The notes: generated by a model from the letters alone, not told the origin. Shown: positions 1 through 7,363, numbered from the stretch's first letter. The stretch is DNA of 8,608 bases from Treponema sp. (GCA_012513125.1 JAAZCS010000118.1:1-8608), one strand, 5' to 3'. A program made the numbers and translations.

Positions 1-1
1 G

Positions 2-865
2 AATGTGGACGATAATGATGACAAATCAGATGACGATGACGACGAATCTTATAATGATAAATCTGATGACAAAAAAAAGAATCGCGACAAAAAGAAAGAA
101 CCTGAAGAAAGCTTTAATGACGATGATGACGACGATGACGACGATGATGACGACGATGACGACGATGACGACGATGATTTAATGGACGATTTATTGCCAA
201 GAAAAGATAATTCTGCAGAAAAAACACCAACAGAAGATGAATCGTCTGAAAATCCTCTTGATGATTATTCACCTGAACCAGAAGAAGAAAAACCTACATA
301 TCAAAAAGAAGATTCTGATCCGTATGAAGATATGTATCCAAAAAATCAAAATGTAAAACAACCTGATTATCCAAAAATGCCAGATATCGAAAAACCTATA
401 AAAGATTTGATGAATGACATGAATAAGATGATGAACAATATGGCAAATGATTCAGTTAGAAATTCTCGAGATGCAGCAGAAGATTTAAGAAGAGCTAGTG
501 ATAATCTTGTTGAGCAGCAACGGAAATTTAATGAAATGGCTGCAGAATCTATGAAAAAGGCTTTAGATCAGGCTCGGAAAAACGAACTGCAAAATTCTCA
601 AAATCAACAAGAAGTTCAATCTGAACCAGAAAAAGTGGAATCTGAAACAAATCAATCTGTGAAAAATTCTGAAAATGAAGAAAAAAACTGTGGCAAGGAA
701 AATGCAAAAGAAAAAATTGTAAAAGAATTCTTGCCTAGAATGGAAAAGGTAATACAAAATACAGATTTTAAGGCTGAAAATAATGAAGAAATTCAATTAT
801 TGAAAAAGCTTCTTGTTTTAAGTAAATCTCTTCCAGTTGAAAATCAAGCGGAATTTCAGTCATGA
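2..865 (+). CDS. Acidic low-complexity protein with poly-aspartate tract (5'-partial)
   Basis: I do not recognise a family. The frame is open to the left edge (the codon before the GTG at 5 is AAT), so the true start probably lies upstream. Numbering from that GTG gives 286 residues. Residues 1-110 are extremely acidic, with Lys-rich patches (22-31) and an unbroken run of 20 Asp at 39-58, then Pro/Glu-rich sequence (72-130). Residues 131-195 look like a long amphipathic helix with repeated Met and Asn, possibly a coiled coil. A Gln/Glu/Asn-rich linker (196-235) leads to a short helical end (236-275) with more hydrophobic residues. No signal peptide or membrane segment is visible in the part present. 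It could be a disordered, cation-binding or scaffold protein, but that is only a guess from composition. A small ORF follows in the same frame after the single TGA. Confidence 0.75.
   Translation, partial: NVDDNDDKSDDDDDESYNDKSDDKKKNRDKKKEPEESFNDDDDDDDDDDDDDDDDDDDDLMDDLLPRKDNSAEKTPTEDESSENPLDDYSPEPEEEKPTYQKEDSDPYEDMYPKNQNVKQPDYPKMPDIEKPIKDLMNDMNKMMNNMANDSVRNSRDAAEDLRRASDNLVEQQRKFNEMAAESMKKALDQARKNELQNSQNQQEVQSEPEKVESETNQSVKNSENEEKNCGKENAKEKIVKEFLPRMEKVIQNTDFKAENNEEIQLLKKLLVLSKSLPVENQAEFQS
119..178 (+). repeat. GAY microsatellite encoding 20 Asp, with a 21-bp higher-order repeat
   Basis: Sixty bases of uninterrupted GAC/GAT codons. Within them a seven-codon block (GAT GAT GAC GAC GAT GAC GAC) occurs twice in perfect tandem at 122-142 and 143-163. 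A shortened copy follows (GAT GAC GAC, then GAT GAT, 164-178). Exact repetition of the synonymous-codon pattern points to growth by slippage or unequal exchange of 21-bp units rather than to protein selection alone. Unit loss or gain keeps the frame, so the tract length would vary without breaking the gene. Confidence 0.9.
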
Positions 866-874
866 AAAATCAGA

Positions 875-1159
875 ATGCTCACAGAATATGCCATCGCCAA
901 GTTGTCAGGAGAGCCAGGTTTGCTAGATTTAGCAAAATCAATACTGAAATCTGGGCTTCTTGGGGAAGAATATGATGAATTTTTACAAAATGACGGCAAT
1001 ATTGAACTAAACAATAATCTTTTATACAGCGTTATCCTTAATTTGAAAAAGTTGACTCAATATCTTCCTGATGAAGGTTTACGCAATTCATTATGTTCTG
1101 CAGCTGACAATGTTTTAGAAAAAATAGAGCTAAGAACTCATACTGATGAAATATTCTAG
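875..1159 (+). CDS. Small helical hypothetical protein, in frame with the upstream gene
   Basis: Ninety-four residues, predicted mostly alpha-helical, with no membrane segment, signal peptide or known motif that I can identify. Helices are suggested at about 2-15, 17-36, 45-63 and 67-87, with a single Cys near residue 74. It lies ten codons' worth or less from the acidic gene: the TGA at 863-865 is followed by three codons (AAA ATC AGA) and then this ATG, all in one frame. No Shine-Dalgarno sequence is visible at the normal distance, so it may depend on coupling from the upstream gene. Alternatively it may be the detached C-terminal domain of that gene. An ATG overlapping the TGA (862-864) is in another frame and reaches only about 39 codons. 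The coding pattern looks normal for the window. Function unknown. Confidence 0.65.
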   Translation: MLTEYAIAKLSGEPGLLDLAKSILKSGLLGEEYDEFLQNDGNIELNNNLLYSVILNLKKLTQYLPDEGLRNSLCSAADNVLEKIELRTHTDEIF

Positions 1160-1187
1160 AAGATTGTAAATCGATTCAAAATAGTGG

Positions 1188-2339
1188 TTAAATGTAGATA
1201 ATTCTTGAATGTGATAAAACTTCGTTTCCTTCATCTGTGATTAAAACATCGTTTTCAAGTCTGCAACCACCATTTTTGGCATCATATAAACCCGGTTCAA
1301 GTGTAAGTATCATTCCTGGCTGAAAGTGCAAATCTGCTTGTGTTTTTGAGCTTACTCGTGGTTTCTCGTGTATTTCAAGACCAATTGCATGGCCCAATGT
1401 GTGTGGCATTTTCATCTTGGCTTTTGCAAAAACGGAATCAGCTTTTAGTGCTGCATCTTTAATTAAATTCTCTTTTGTATACAATGGAAGACATTCATCA
1501 TACGCTTTTTGAACAAGAGACAATTGCATTTTTTGTGCTTCTGTTAGTTCACCTTTTGCAATTGTAATAGTTGTGTCGCTTGTGTATCCGTTATAAACAA
1601 CTCCAAAATCAATTATTGAAAGTCCGTCCATTGGAAATTTGCCGTCTGTGTAGTTTGGAGTTGCGTGAATAGCAAAACTTCTCGTTGGGTTTGCAACTAA
1701 AGTTTCAAATCCTGTTTTTTCACATCCGTTTTTTCTGCATTCTCTTTCAATTAAAAGTGCAACATCCATTTCTGTTTTGATTTCACCGTTTCTTATCTGT
1801 TTTTCAATTTCGTCGATAATCAAATCCCCAATTTCGCAGGCTTTTCTTGTATAATATGCTTCTATGCAATCTTTTTTCATTCTCATTTCTTCTACAAAAG
1901 CATGACAACCGTTTTCTGTGCATCTAAGCTGAAATGAAGAAATGTCGTCAAGATAATGAAGATATGTTGAATAAGACAAGTACGGAGGCATGTCAATTTT
2001 TTGTGAAAGATTATGATCATCAGAAGTTAAATTCAATGTTGATTTAATTGCTTCAATCGTGTTGCATTTGAAACGAGTAAAGGGAATTAATTTATCATAA
2101 AAAGCTGTCTTTTTTGCAAGAATTTCATCCCATGGAAGTAGAATTGAAAAAGTATCAGAATAAATAATTAATATTCCATCATTTTGCAATCCTGTGAAAT
2201 ATGAAACTGATGGATCTCTGTGTTCTTCGTTGTTTATAAAAACTGCAGCTCCAATTTGATTTTCAACCATATAATCCGCTAGAGTTTTAATTCTCTCTTT
2301 GTATATATGTTTTATTGATGAATCTGTAAATTCTTTCAT
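1188..2339 (-). CDS. M24 family metallopeptidase, Xaa-Pro aminopeptidase-like
   Basis: Predicted cytoplasmic dinuclear-metal peptidase that removes an N-terminal residue preceding proline. Of 383 residues, about 1-150 form the creatinase-like N-terminal domain and about 160-380 the pita-bread catalytic domain. All five expected metal ligands are visible: Asp244 (in IIDFG), Asp255 (in YTSDTT), His317 (in HTLGHAIG), Glu348 (in LTLEPG) and Glu362 (in CRLEND). The usual substrate-site histidines are also present (His225 and His324). Length is typical of the shorter bacterial M24B enzymes, and nothing suggests loss of activity. The start ATG overlaps the murJ stop as ATGA, with an AAGG ribosome site seven bases upstream inside murJ, so the pair is probably translationally coupled. 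No signal peptide. Prolidase (dipeptidase) activity cannot be separated from aminopeptidase activity by reading alone. It ends 28 bp from the converging small ORF. Confidence 0.93.
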   Translation of the reverse strand: MKEFTDSSIKHIYKERIKTLADYMVENQIGAAVFINNEEHRDPSVSYFTGLQNDGILIIYSDTFSILLPWDEILAKKTAFYDKLIPFTRFKCNTIEAIKSTLNLTSDDHNLSQKIDMPPYLSYSTYLHYLDDISSFQLRCTENGCHAFVEEMRMKKDCIEAYYTRKACEIGDLIIDEIEKQIRNGEIKTEMDVALLIERECRKNGCEKTGFETLVANPTRSFAIHATPNYTDGKFPMDGLSIIDFGVVYNGYTSDTTITIAKGELTEAQKMQLSLVQKAYDECLPLYTKENLIKDAALKADSVFAKAKMKMPHTLGHAIGLEIHEKPRVSSKTQADLHFQPGMILTLEPGLYDAKNGGCRLENDVLITDEGNEVLSHSRIIYI

Positions 2340-3982
2340 TTTTTTACCTTTTTTAAAATTTTATTAATCAATATCATGATTGTTGAATCTTTTGACAAAA
2401 GAAGTTCCAAAATACCTATTGTTAAGAATATTGCCAGTGAAATTAACAATGGTAATCCTTGGGAAATTAATTTCGTGTGAAGTGAAAATTTTTCTACAAG
2501 ATATGGTCTTAATAGATAGCATGGAATTGATGCAACTATAGAAAAAATTATCAATTTTACTATGTAAAGTAAAGTAACTTTTACAATTTTTTTGAATTCA
2601 ATTGAGTTCATTTTCTTCATAAAAAGAAATAGAAAAATTGTATTTACAATGCTTGCAATTGTCAGTGCAAGTGCAATTCCGTTTCCGCCCATTGGAAATA
2701 CCAAAACAAGGGCTAAAAGAGTATTGCTTACAAAGCTGATAATTCCGGCAAGTGTTGGAAGTTTTGTGTTTCCTTGTGCATAAAAAGCCGGAGAGATGAT
2801 TCTGTTTACCGCAATGAAAAATAATCCTGCAATGTGAAATTTAAATTCTCCAAGCGTAAGTAATACTGATTCATCAGTAAATTTGTTTGATTTATATAAA
2901 AGTGAAATCATTTCCTTGCCATTGATAATTGAATAGAATGTGACAGGAATTGTAATCATTGTGATTATTTTAATTGCTTGAATTAGCATATTGTTAAATT
3001 CTGACCATTTTTTTTCATTTGCAAGTCCTGATAAATCTGGAAGAATTACAGTTCCTATTGAAACTGCGAAAATTCCCAAAATCAATTCCTGTAATCGCAA
3101 TGAATATTGTAGACTAGATGCAATTCCTTCTGCGGCTCTATTTGCAAGCAAAGTAGAAACTGCATCATTAACCTGATACGCCGCCATTCCGATAATTGTT
3201 GGCAAAATAAGTGCTATTACTTTTTTTGTTCCCGGATTTGCAATAGCTTTTTTAACACCAGTGAACGCAACTTTCCATCCAGTTTTTAACACAAATGGAA
3301 GTTGAAATAATGCTTGAACAGTTCCTCCAATTACAACTCCAATAGACATTGCAATGGCTGCGTTATCATCTGTTTTAAATAGTGGAGTGAGTAAATATGT
3401 TGCTAAAACTACAATTCCATTAAATAAAACAGGAGTGAAGCCAGAAGGAGCAAAGATTTTACATCCGTTTAAAATTCCTTGAAAAAAAGCTGCAATTGAT
3501 ATCGTAAACAGATAAGGAAACATTATTCTTGTTAAAAAAGTCAGTTCATCTCGTTTTAGTATCATCAGAGTGTAGCTTGGATCATTAATATCGGACGGAA
3601 TTTTGCAGAAAAAAGGGCTGATAAGGGGCATGATTAACACACCAATGACAACTACTATTGCAGTTAAAAATGTAATTAATGTAAATATTGAATTGAGAAA
3701 TTCTTGTGTACTTCTTTTATTTTCATCGTCATTACCTTTTGAAAGATATTCTTTAAATGTTGGGATGAATGCAACTGTTATGCTGTTTTCGGCAAATAAT
3801 CGTCTAAAGAAGTTTGGAATTACAAAGGCTGTTGAAAAAGTGTCAGCAAAAATACTTGTTCCTAAAAAGGAAGCTCTTGTCATTTCTCTAATTAAACCCA
3901 TAATTCGTGAGAATAAGGTTAAAATTGACAATTGAATTCCAGATTTTACAAGTGATTCACTTTTTTTTGGTTTTTTATTCAT
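2336..3982 (-). CDS. murJ: Lipid II flippase MurJ (MviN family)
   Basis: Inner-membrane flippase of the MOP superfamily that moves lipid-linked peptidoglycan precursor (lipid II) to the outer face for cell-wall synthesis. It has 548 residues, slightly longer than E. coli MurJ (about 510), with hydrophobic segments throughout consistent with about 14 helices. The N-terminal signature is clear: SRIMGLIRE (25-33, with Arg26 and Arg32), then IPNFFRRLFAEN (55-66, with Arg60/Arg61) followed by AFIPTF. These match the family's conserved arginines in the central cavity. Arg286 in YSLRLQE fits the family arginine of helix 8, and the following VSIGTVILPDLS is also typical. Extra Lys-rich sequence is found at both ends. 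It is first in a two-gene operon with the M24 peptidase (ATGA overlap). No Shine-Dalgarno is visible before its ATG. It diverges from the cyclase operon across a 149-bp repeat-bearing spacer. Confidence 0.95.
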   Translation of the reverse strand: MNKKPKKSESLVKSGIQLSILTLFSRIMGLIREMTRASFLGTSIFADTFSTAFVIPNFFRRLFAENSITVAFIPTFKEYLSKGNDDENKRSTQEFLNSIFTLITFLTAIVVVIGVLIMPLISPFFCKIPSDINDPSYTLMILKRDELTFLTRIMFPYLFTISIAAFFQGILNGCKIFAPSGFTPVLFNGIVVLATYLLTPLFKTDDNAAIAMSIGVVIGGTVQALFQLPFVLKTGWKVAFTGVKKAIANPGTKKVIALILPTIIGMAAYQVNDAVSTLLANRAAEGIASSLQYSLRLQELILGIFAVSIGTVILPDLSGLANEKKWSEFNNMLIQAIKIITMITIPVTFYSIINGKEMISLLYKSNKFTDESVLLTLGEFKFHIAGLFFIAVNRIISPAFYAQGNTKLPTLAGIISFVSNTLLALVLVFPMGGNGIALALTIASIVNTIFLFLFMKKMNSIEFKKIVKVTLLYIVKLIIFSIVASIPCYLLRPYLVEKFSLHTKLISQGLPLLISLAIFLTIGILELLLSKDSTIMILINKILKKVKK

Positions 3983-3988
3983 ATTAAT

Positions 3989-4017
3989 AGAATAATTAAA
4001 TTGTTAAATTTTATCAA
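3989..4017 (-). promoter_or_regulatory. Candidate murJ promoter
   Basis: On the minus strand TTGATA (4017-4012) is followed after exactly 17 bases by TATTCT (3994-3989). Transcription would begin near 3982, at or beside the murJ ATG, giving a nearly leaderless mRNA. That agrees with the lack of a Shine-Dalgarno sequence there. The region is so AT-rich that chance matches are likely, and the 22-bp repeats also offer minus-strand TATTAT boxes farther out. Confidence 0.35.
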
Positions 4018-4029
4018 TTAAGTTATAAT
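4001..4029 (+). promoter_or_regulatory. Candidate promoter of the cyclase operon
   Basis: TTGTTA (4001-4006) lies exactly 17 bases before a perfect TATAAT (4024-4029), which is inside the first 22-bp repeat. The start would be near 4036, giving a leader of roughly 95 nt that carries the remaining repeats. TATAAT recurs at 4046-4051 and 4068-4073, where the matching -35 position reads TTATAA, so weaker alternative starts are possible. The -35 element falls in the spacer of the proposed murJ promoter, so the two divergent promoters would compete for polymerase. Confidence 0.5.
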
Positions 4030-4091
4030 AAAACTTTAATTAAGTTATAATAAAACTTTAATTAAGTTATAATAAAATATAAATTAAGTTA
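4016..4091. repeat. 22-bp AT-rich tandem repeat in the divergent promoter region
   Basis: Units at 4016-4037 and 4038-4059 are identical. The unit at 4060-4081 differs only in its last few bases, and a partial fourth copy starts at 4082 (AATTAAGTTA). Each full unit contains TTAAGTTATAATAAAA, which includes a perfect TATAAT. The first two units also contain the dyad AAGTT-7 nt-AACTT, and their junctions create the palindrome TTAATTAA. A period of 22 bp is close to two helical turns, so bound proteins would sit on one face. Possible roles are a regulator-binding array, stacked promoters, or a slippage-prone expression switch. Confidence 0.9.
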
Positions 4092-4117
4092 TTTTTCTAA
4101 TTACTGGTCTATGCTAT

Positions 4118-4122
4118 AAGGA
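4118..4122 (+). promoter_or_regulatory. Ribosome binding site of the adenylate cyclase
   Basis: AAGGA ends nine bases before the ATG at 4132. It supports this start over the nearby out-of-frame ATG at 4122. Confidence 0.7.
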
Positions 4123-4131
4123 TGAATACAT

Positions 4132-5844
4132 ATGGCAAAAAAATTTAAAATTTTTAATAAAGTCGGAAACACAATTATTGTTCCTATGGGTGGAAAAATA
4201 TTGTTGATTTTTGTTGCTTTAATTTTGTTGTCCAATTTCGCTACGAATTTTATTTCATTGCAATTGTCTCAAAAACAAACAATTGAATTGAATAATAAAA
4301 TAATGGTAGCCCAATTAAAAGAATTATATACGAATTGTACAAATCAATATCAAATATATTCTTATTCACAGGATAGGTTGGAAACTGATCAAGCATTAAA
4401 ACGCGTTGCTCAATCAGGGTTTTCAAATGCAAATAGTATTGCACTTGGAATTAACAAGCTTGGTGATATTCGATTTATAGCCACAAATAATAAAGATACT
4501 TTTTGGGATCGATTTTTGGATACTGATGCTCTTCAAAAATTAAATGATGCTTTTGAACATGGAACTACAGAAGGTTCTATTTCATTTAAAACATTTGATG
4601 GCGATTATTTTGGTGTATACAAATATCATGAAGATTGGAATTATTACTTAATCCGAGCAGAAAAACGCTCAGATTTGGAAGTAAAAACAAGACATGTTTT
4701 TTACTGGACATTCCTTTTGATAATCTTCCTTACAGTTCTTTTTATTTTTGTTGGTTCAAAGATTCTCAATCTAGAATTCAAAACTATGAAATTTATTTCA
4801 AAAAGTTTGAATGAAATGCAGAAAAAGAAGGAGCTTGGAATAATTGATTTGTCAGACGCTCCTAATGATGATGTTACTTATCTTGCGGCATCATTTAATT
4901 CCTTGTCATCTTCAGTAAAGAATTTATTAAAGACTTTCCAGAAATTTGTTCCAAATGATGTTGTAAATAAGGCATATTCCGAAAAAGGTGTTGGCCTTGA
5001 AATGGAAAAACGTGAATTGACAATGCTCTTTTCTGATATAAAAAGTTTTACTAGTAGAACTGAAATATTGGGTGCAGAAATCCAAAGCGTTCTTGAAGTT
5101 CATTACAACAGGGTTATTCATTCTGTTCATGAAAATTCTGGTGTTGTAGGTTCAATTATCGGAGATGCAATTCTTGCTATGTTTGGGTTGGATGCTTCAA
5201 AAATGTCTAAGTCATACACTGCAATTAGAACAGCTTGGGAAATTACACGGGTAACTGCCGCTTTACGAACAGAACTATATGAAAAACGAAGTGAAGTAGA
5301 AAAAAAGAGAAAGTTGACTGCATCTGAGGAAAAGGTATTTAATGCTATTTCTGTTGATGTTGGAGTCGGAATCGATGGTGGTATGGTTTTGTATGGTACT
5401 ATCGGAAGAAATGACCAAGATCCACGTTTGGCACATATGGGAAATACTGTAATTGGTGATGCTGTAAACTCTGCTTCAAGGCTTGAAGGATTAACAAGAA
5501 TTTATCATTTGCCAGTAATTGTATCAGAATACTTAAAAAATGAAGTTGAAAAAGAGAGTATACGCTACAGATTCTTTGAGATTGATACTGTTCAGGTAAA
5601 AGGCAAAACAGAAGGAAAGAAAATATACTTCCCATTTGATACTAATGAAATGGATATGAAGTTAATTGATAATTACAACATTTTTGAAGAAGGATTGAAG
5701 TCATATTATGATGGCGATTGGAAATCTGCAAGAAGACTCTTTAAAAATTCAGAATTGGAATGTGTTGAAGTATTCCTAGATCGAATGGGATTGAAGAATG
5801 CACCAGAGGATTGGAGTGGTATATGGACAATGACAACAAAGTAA
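4132..5844 (+). CDS. Membrane class III adenylate cyclase (sensor-HAMP-cyclase-helical tail)
   Basis: Predicted to make cyclic AMP from ATP in response to an extracytoplasmic signal. Order in the 570 residues: short basic cytoplasmic start, membrane helix 22-44, periplasmic sensor about 45-183, second membrane helix about 184-205, HAMP-like linker about 206-262, catalytic domain about 285-495, helical tail about 500-570. The two metal-binding aspartates are Asp292 (LFSDIKSF) and Asp335 (IIGDAILAMFG). The transition-state residues are Asn436 and Arg440 (GDAVNSASRLEG). Lys480 (VQVKGK) and Thr429 form the adenine-selecting pair, which favours ATP over GTP. A charged insertion around 372-396 lengthens the middle of the domain. 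The sensor has a small alpha/beta look, but I cannot assign it to Cache or CHASE. The tail (GLKSYYDGDWKSARRLFK, then PEDWSGIW) resembles the TPR-like end of several bacterial cyclases. The downstream gene overlaps its last 22 bases. Confidence 0.94.
   Translation: MAKKFKIFNKVGNTIIVPMGGKILLIFVALILLSNFATNFISLQLSQKQTIELNNKIMVAQLKELYTNCTNQYQIYSYSQDRLETDQALKRVAQSGFSNANSIALGINKLGDIRFIATNNKDTFWDRFLDTDALQKLNDAFEHGTTEGSISFKTFDGDYFGVYKYHEDWNYYLIRAEKRSDLEVKTRHVFYWTFLLIIFLTVLFIFVGSKILNLEFKTMKFISKSLNEMQKKKELGIIDLSDAPNDDVTYLAASFNSLSSSVKNLLKTFQKFVPNDVVNKAYSEKGVGLEMEKRELTMLFSDIKSFTSRTEILGAEIQSVLEVHYNRVIHSVHENSGVVGSIIGDAILAMFGLDASKMSKSYTAIRTAWEITRVTAALRTELYEKRSEVEKKRKLTASEEKVFNAISVDVGVGIDGGMVLYGTIGRNDQDPRLAHMGNTVIGDAVNSASRLEGLTRIYHLPVIVSEYLKNEVEKESIRYRFFEIDTVQVKGKTEGKKIYFPFDTNEMDMKLIDNYNIFEEGLKSYYDGDWKSARRLFKNSELECVEVFLDRMGLKNAPEDWSGIWTMTTK
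5813..5816 (+). promoter_or_regulatory. Ribosome binding site deciding the start of the coiled-coil gene
   Basis: GGAG lies six bases before the ATG at 5823, inside the end of the cyclase gene. It favours that ATG over the in-frame TTG at 5811, which lacks a site at the right distance and overlaps this motif. Confidence 0.75.
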
Positions 5845-7322
5845 ATAGTACTGAAGTATCTGTAAATCAATGTCATGAAGAAGTTCTATTATTTTTGCAA
5901 GATGAAATTAAAAATCTTCACAAGGAAGATAATGTTGAACTTTATGATTTGAATACAGAGTATGCAAAAACTAAAAAAAATAGTTCACCATTGGTATTTT
6001 TGATTCTTTTAGGAATTACTCTCCTTGTTGGTGGAGTAAGCTGGGGTCTTTCTTCTTGGATATCAAAAGCAAATGAAAATATTACTGTCGATTGGCAGGA
6101 TTTTAATGATTTGAATTTAAGAAATTTATTGGATACAGTTTCAAAAGCACAGACAAATTATGATTCAGCAGTAAAAAATAAAGTATTGATTACTACAGAA
6201 ATGGAAACAAAAATAAAACAGGTAACTAATCAAAGAGATCAAGATTTATTTTTGATTGAATCATTAAACTTAAAAAATAAAAAGACAAAAACTGAAAGAA
6301 TCAATGCAGTAAATTCAAGTTTTAATGATCAGATGAAAATTATTCATGACGAGTATGATTTAAAATTAAATGAAATAAATACAGAAATTGATGAATATAA
6401 GGCACAGTTAGCACAGTTCGATTCAGAAAAGATTGAATCAGCGAGAGCTCAAGAAAAAGCCTTAGACAGTGAACGCCAACTTCAAGAGTTAGAAAGAAAA
6501 AAACTTGTAACAGAATATGAAACAAAATTGGCAGCATTGCAAAAGAGCTTAGAAGATAATCAGCAGAATTATTACAAAGAGCTTCGTGAAAGTATAAGTC
6601 AGGTAAAAACAGAATATCAAGGGGAAATTAATTCTTTAGATCCAATTTATAAAGATAGTAATGCCGACGAAATTATTGCTTCTACAAAAGAATTAGAAAT
6701 TGAAGCTTATAATGCGATGCAGTTTATTGCGAATAATGAAATCTCTGATGAAGAAATGATTGCTAAGCTTGAATCTATGCAACAAATTTATGACAATTAT
6801 CAATATTTGAATAGTAAGTTAAATACAATGACTCAAAAATATTCAATTCCTGTTTATTATAATGCGTCAAAAGTTCTTGTTGATGAGATGAATTCATGTG
6901 CAACAGAATTGATAGCGAACTTAAAGGAATCAAAGGAAAATTATCAACATGAATTTGATATAAAAGAAGAAGATTATAAAATTCAGCTTGAAGAAAAAAA
7001 TCAGGATTTAGCTAATGCCGATATTTATTATCAAAGTTGTATTGATCAATTGATGCAAACAGCAAAAACAAGTGCAATTTTGTTGTGTGCTGAATCATTG
7101 GAAGATATAAGCGTTTATATTGCTCCAAAGGCAAGATATTTGATTGGAGATGAAGGACTTAATGCTGAAATAAAAGTTGGCAAAACAGTAAAAGGTCGAA
7201 TTTATAGAAATGAAGATGATACTTTTAGATTTGAGGCTGAACGAAATAAAAATGATGAAATTATTTCATTTGATCTTGATTCTATGGTTCCAGGCACTGT
7301 GATAAAATTATTAAACAAATAG
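5823..7322 (+). CDS. Single-pass membrane coiled-coil protein of unknown function, paired with the cyclase
   Basis: I do not recognise a named family. With the ATG at 5823 it has 499 residues: an acidic N-terminal region (1-50), a KK pair, one strong membrane helix (about 56-78), a long charged coiled coil (about 105-275, rich in Lys, Glu and Gln), a second helical stretch (about 280-420), and a compact C-terminal region (about 430-497) with a beta-strand pattern and several Gly turns. The lysines just before the membrane helix suggest the N-terminus is inside and the large C-terminal part is in the periplasm, the side of the cyclase sensor. The gene begins inside the cyclase gene (22-bp overlap) and ends its operon before a terminator. 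A structural partner, scaffold or signal-transmitting subunit for the cyclase is a reasonable inference, not shown. A few Cys residues (17, 359, 406, 422) are scattered without a metal-site pattern. Confidence 0.85.
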   Translation: MDNDNKVNSTEVSVNQCHEEVLLFLQDEIKNLHKEDNVELYDLNTEYAKTKKNSSPLVFLILLGITLLVGGVSWGLSSWISKANENITVDWQDFNDLNLRNLLDTVSKAQTNYDSAVKNKVLITTEMETKIKQVTNQRDQDLFLIESLNLKNKKTKTERINAVNSSFNDQMKIIHDEYDLKLNEINTEIDEYKAQLAQFDSEKIESARAQEKALDSERQLQELERKKLVTEYETKLAALQKSLEDNQQNYYKELRESISQVKTEYQGEINSLDPIYKDSNADEIIASTKELEIEAYNAMQFIANNEISDEEMIAKLESMQQIYDNYQYLNSKLNTMTQKYSIPVYYNASKVLVDEMNSCATELIANLKESKENYQHEFDIKEEDYKIQLEEKNQDLANADIYYQSCIDQLMQTAKTSAILLCAESLEDISVYIAPKARYLIGDEGLNAEIKVGKTVKGRIYRNEDDTFRFEAERNKNDEIISFDLDSMVPGTVIKLLNK

Positions 7323-7363
7323 TGTAAAATATTTTATTAAAAATCAGAATAGTATATCAATTA

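Noticed and set aside
563..796. Minus-strand ORF of 77 codons rich in Phe and Ile
   Set aside because: It is the antisense of the Lys/Glu/Asn-rich acidic gene, whose A-rich codons read as Phe and Leu in reverse. It has no start signal of its own.
863..865. Selenocysteine codon at the in-frame TGA
   Set aside because: No redox-protein context and no clear stem-loop just downstream; the flanking residues do not resemble a selenoprotein site.
862..981. Short ORF starting at the ATG that overlaps the acidic gene's stop
   Set aside because: Only about 39 codons, basic and Arg-rich unlike its neighbours, while the 875 frame has normal codon use over 94 residues.
1160..1187. Terminator between the converging genes
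   Set aside because: Only weak pairings (AATCGATT, and GATT/AATC) with no T run on either strand.
2592..3935. Plus-strand ORFs of 61-110 codons opposite murJ
   Set aside because: They lie wholly inside a clear murJ gene, have no ribosome sites and give peptides with no domain-like pattern.
4016..4091. CRISPR array
   Set aside because: The 22-bp units are directly adjacent with no unique spacers, and no cas genes are present.
4132..5844. Guanylate cyclase or diguanylate cyclase
   Set aside because: The Lys480/Thr429 pair fits ATP selection, and there is no GGDEF motif.
4250..6537. Minus-strand ORFs opposite the cyclase and coiled-coil genes
   Set aside because: Antisense shadows of two well-supported genes, Phe/Leu-rich and without start signals.
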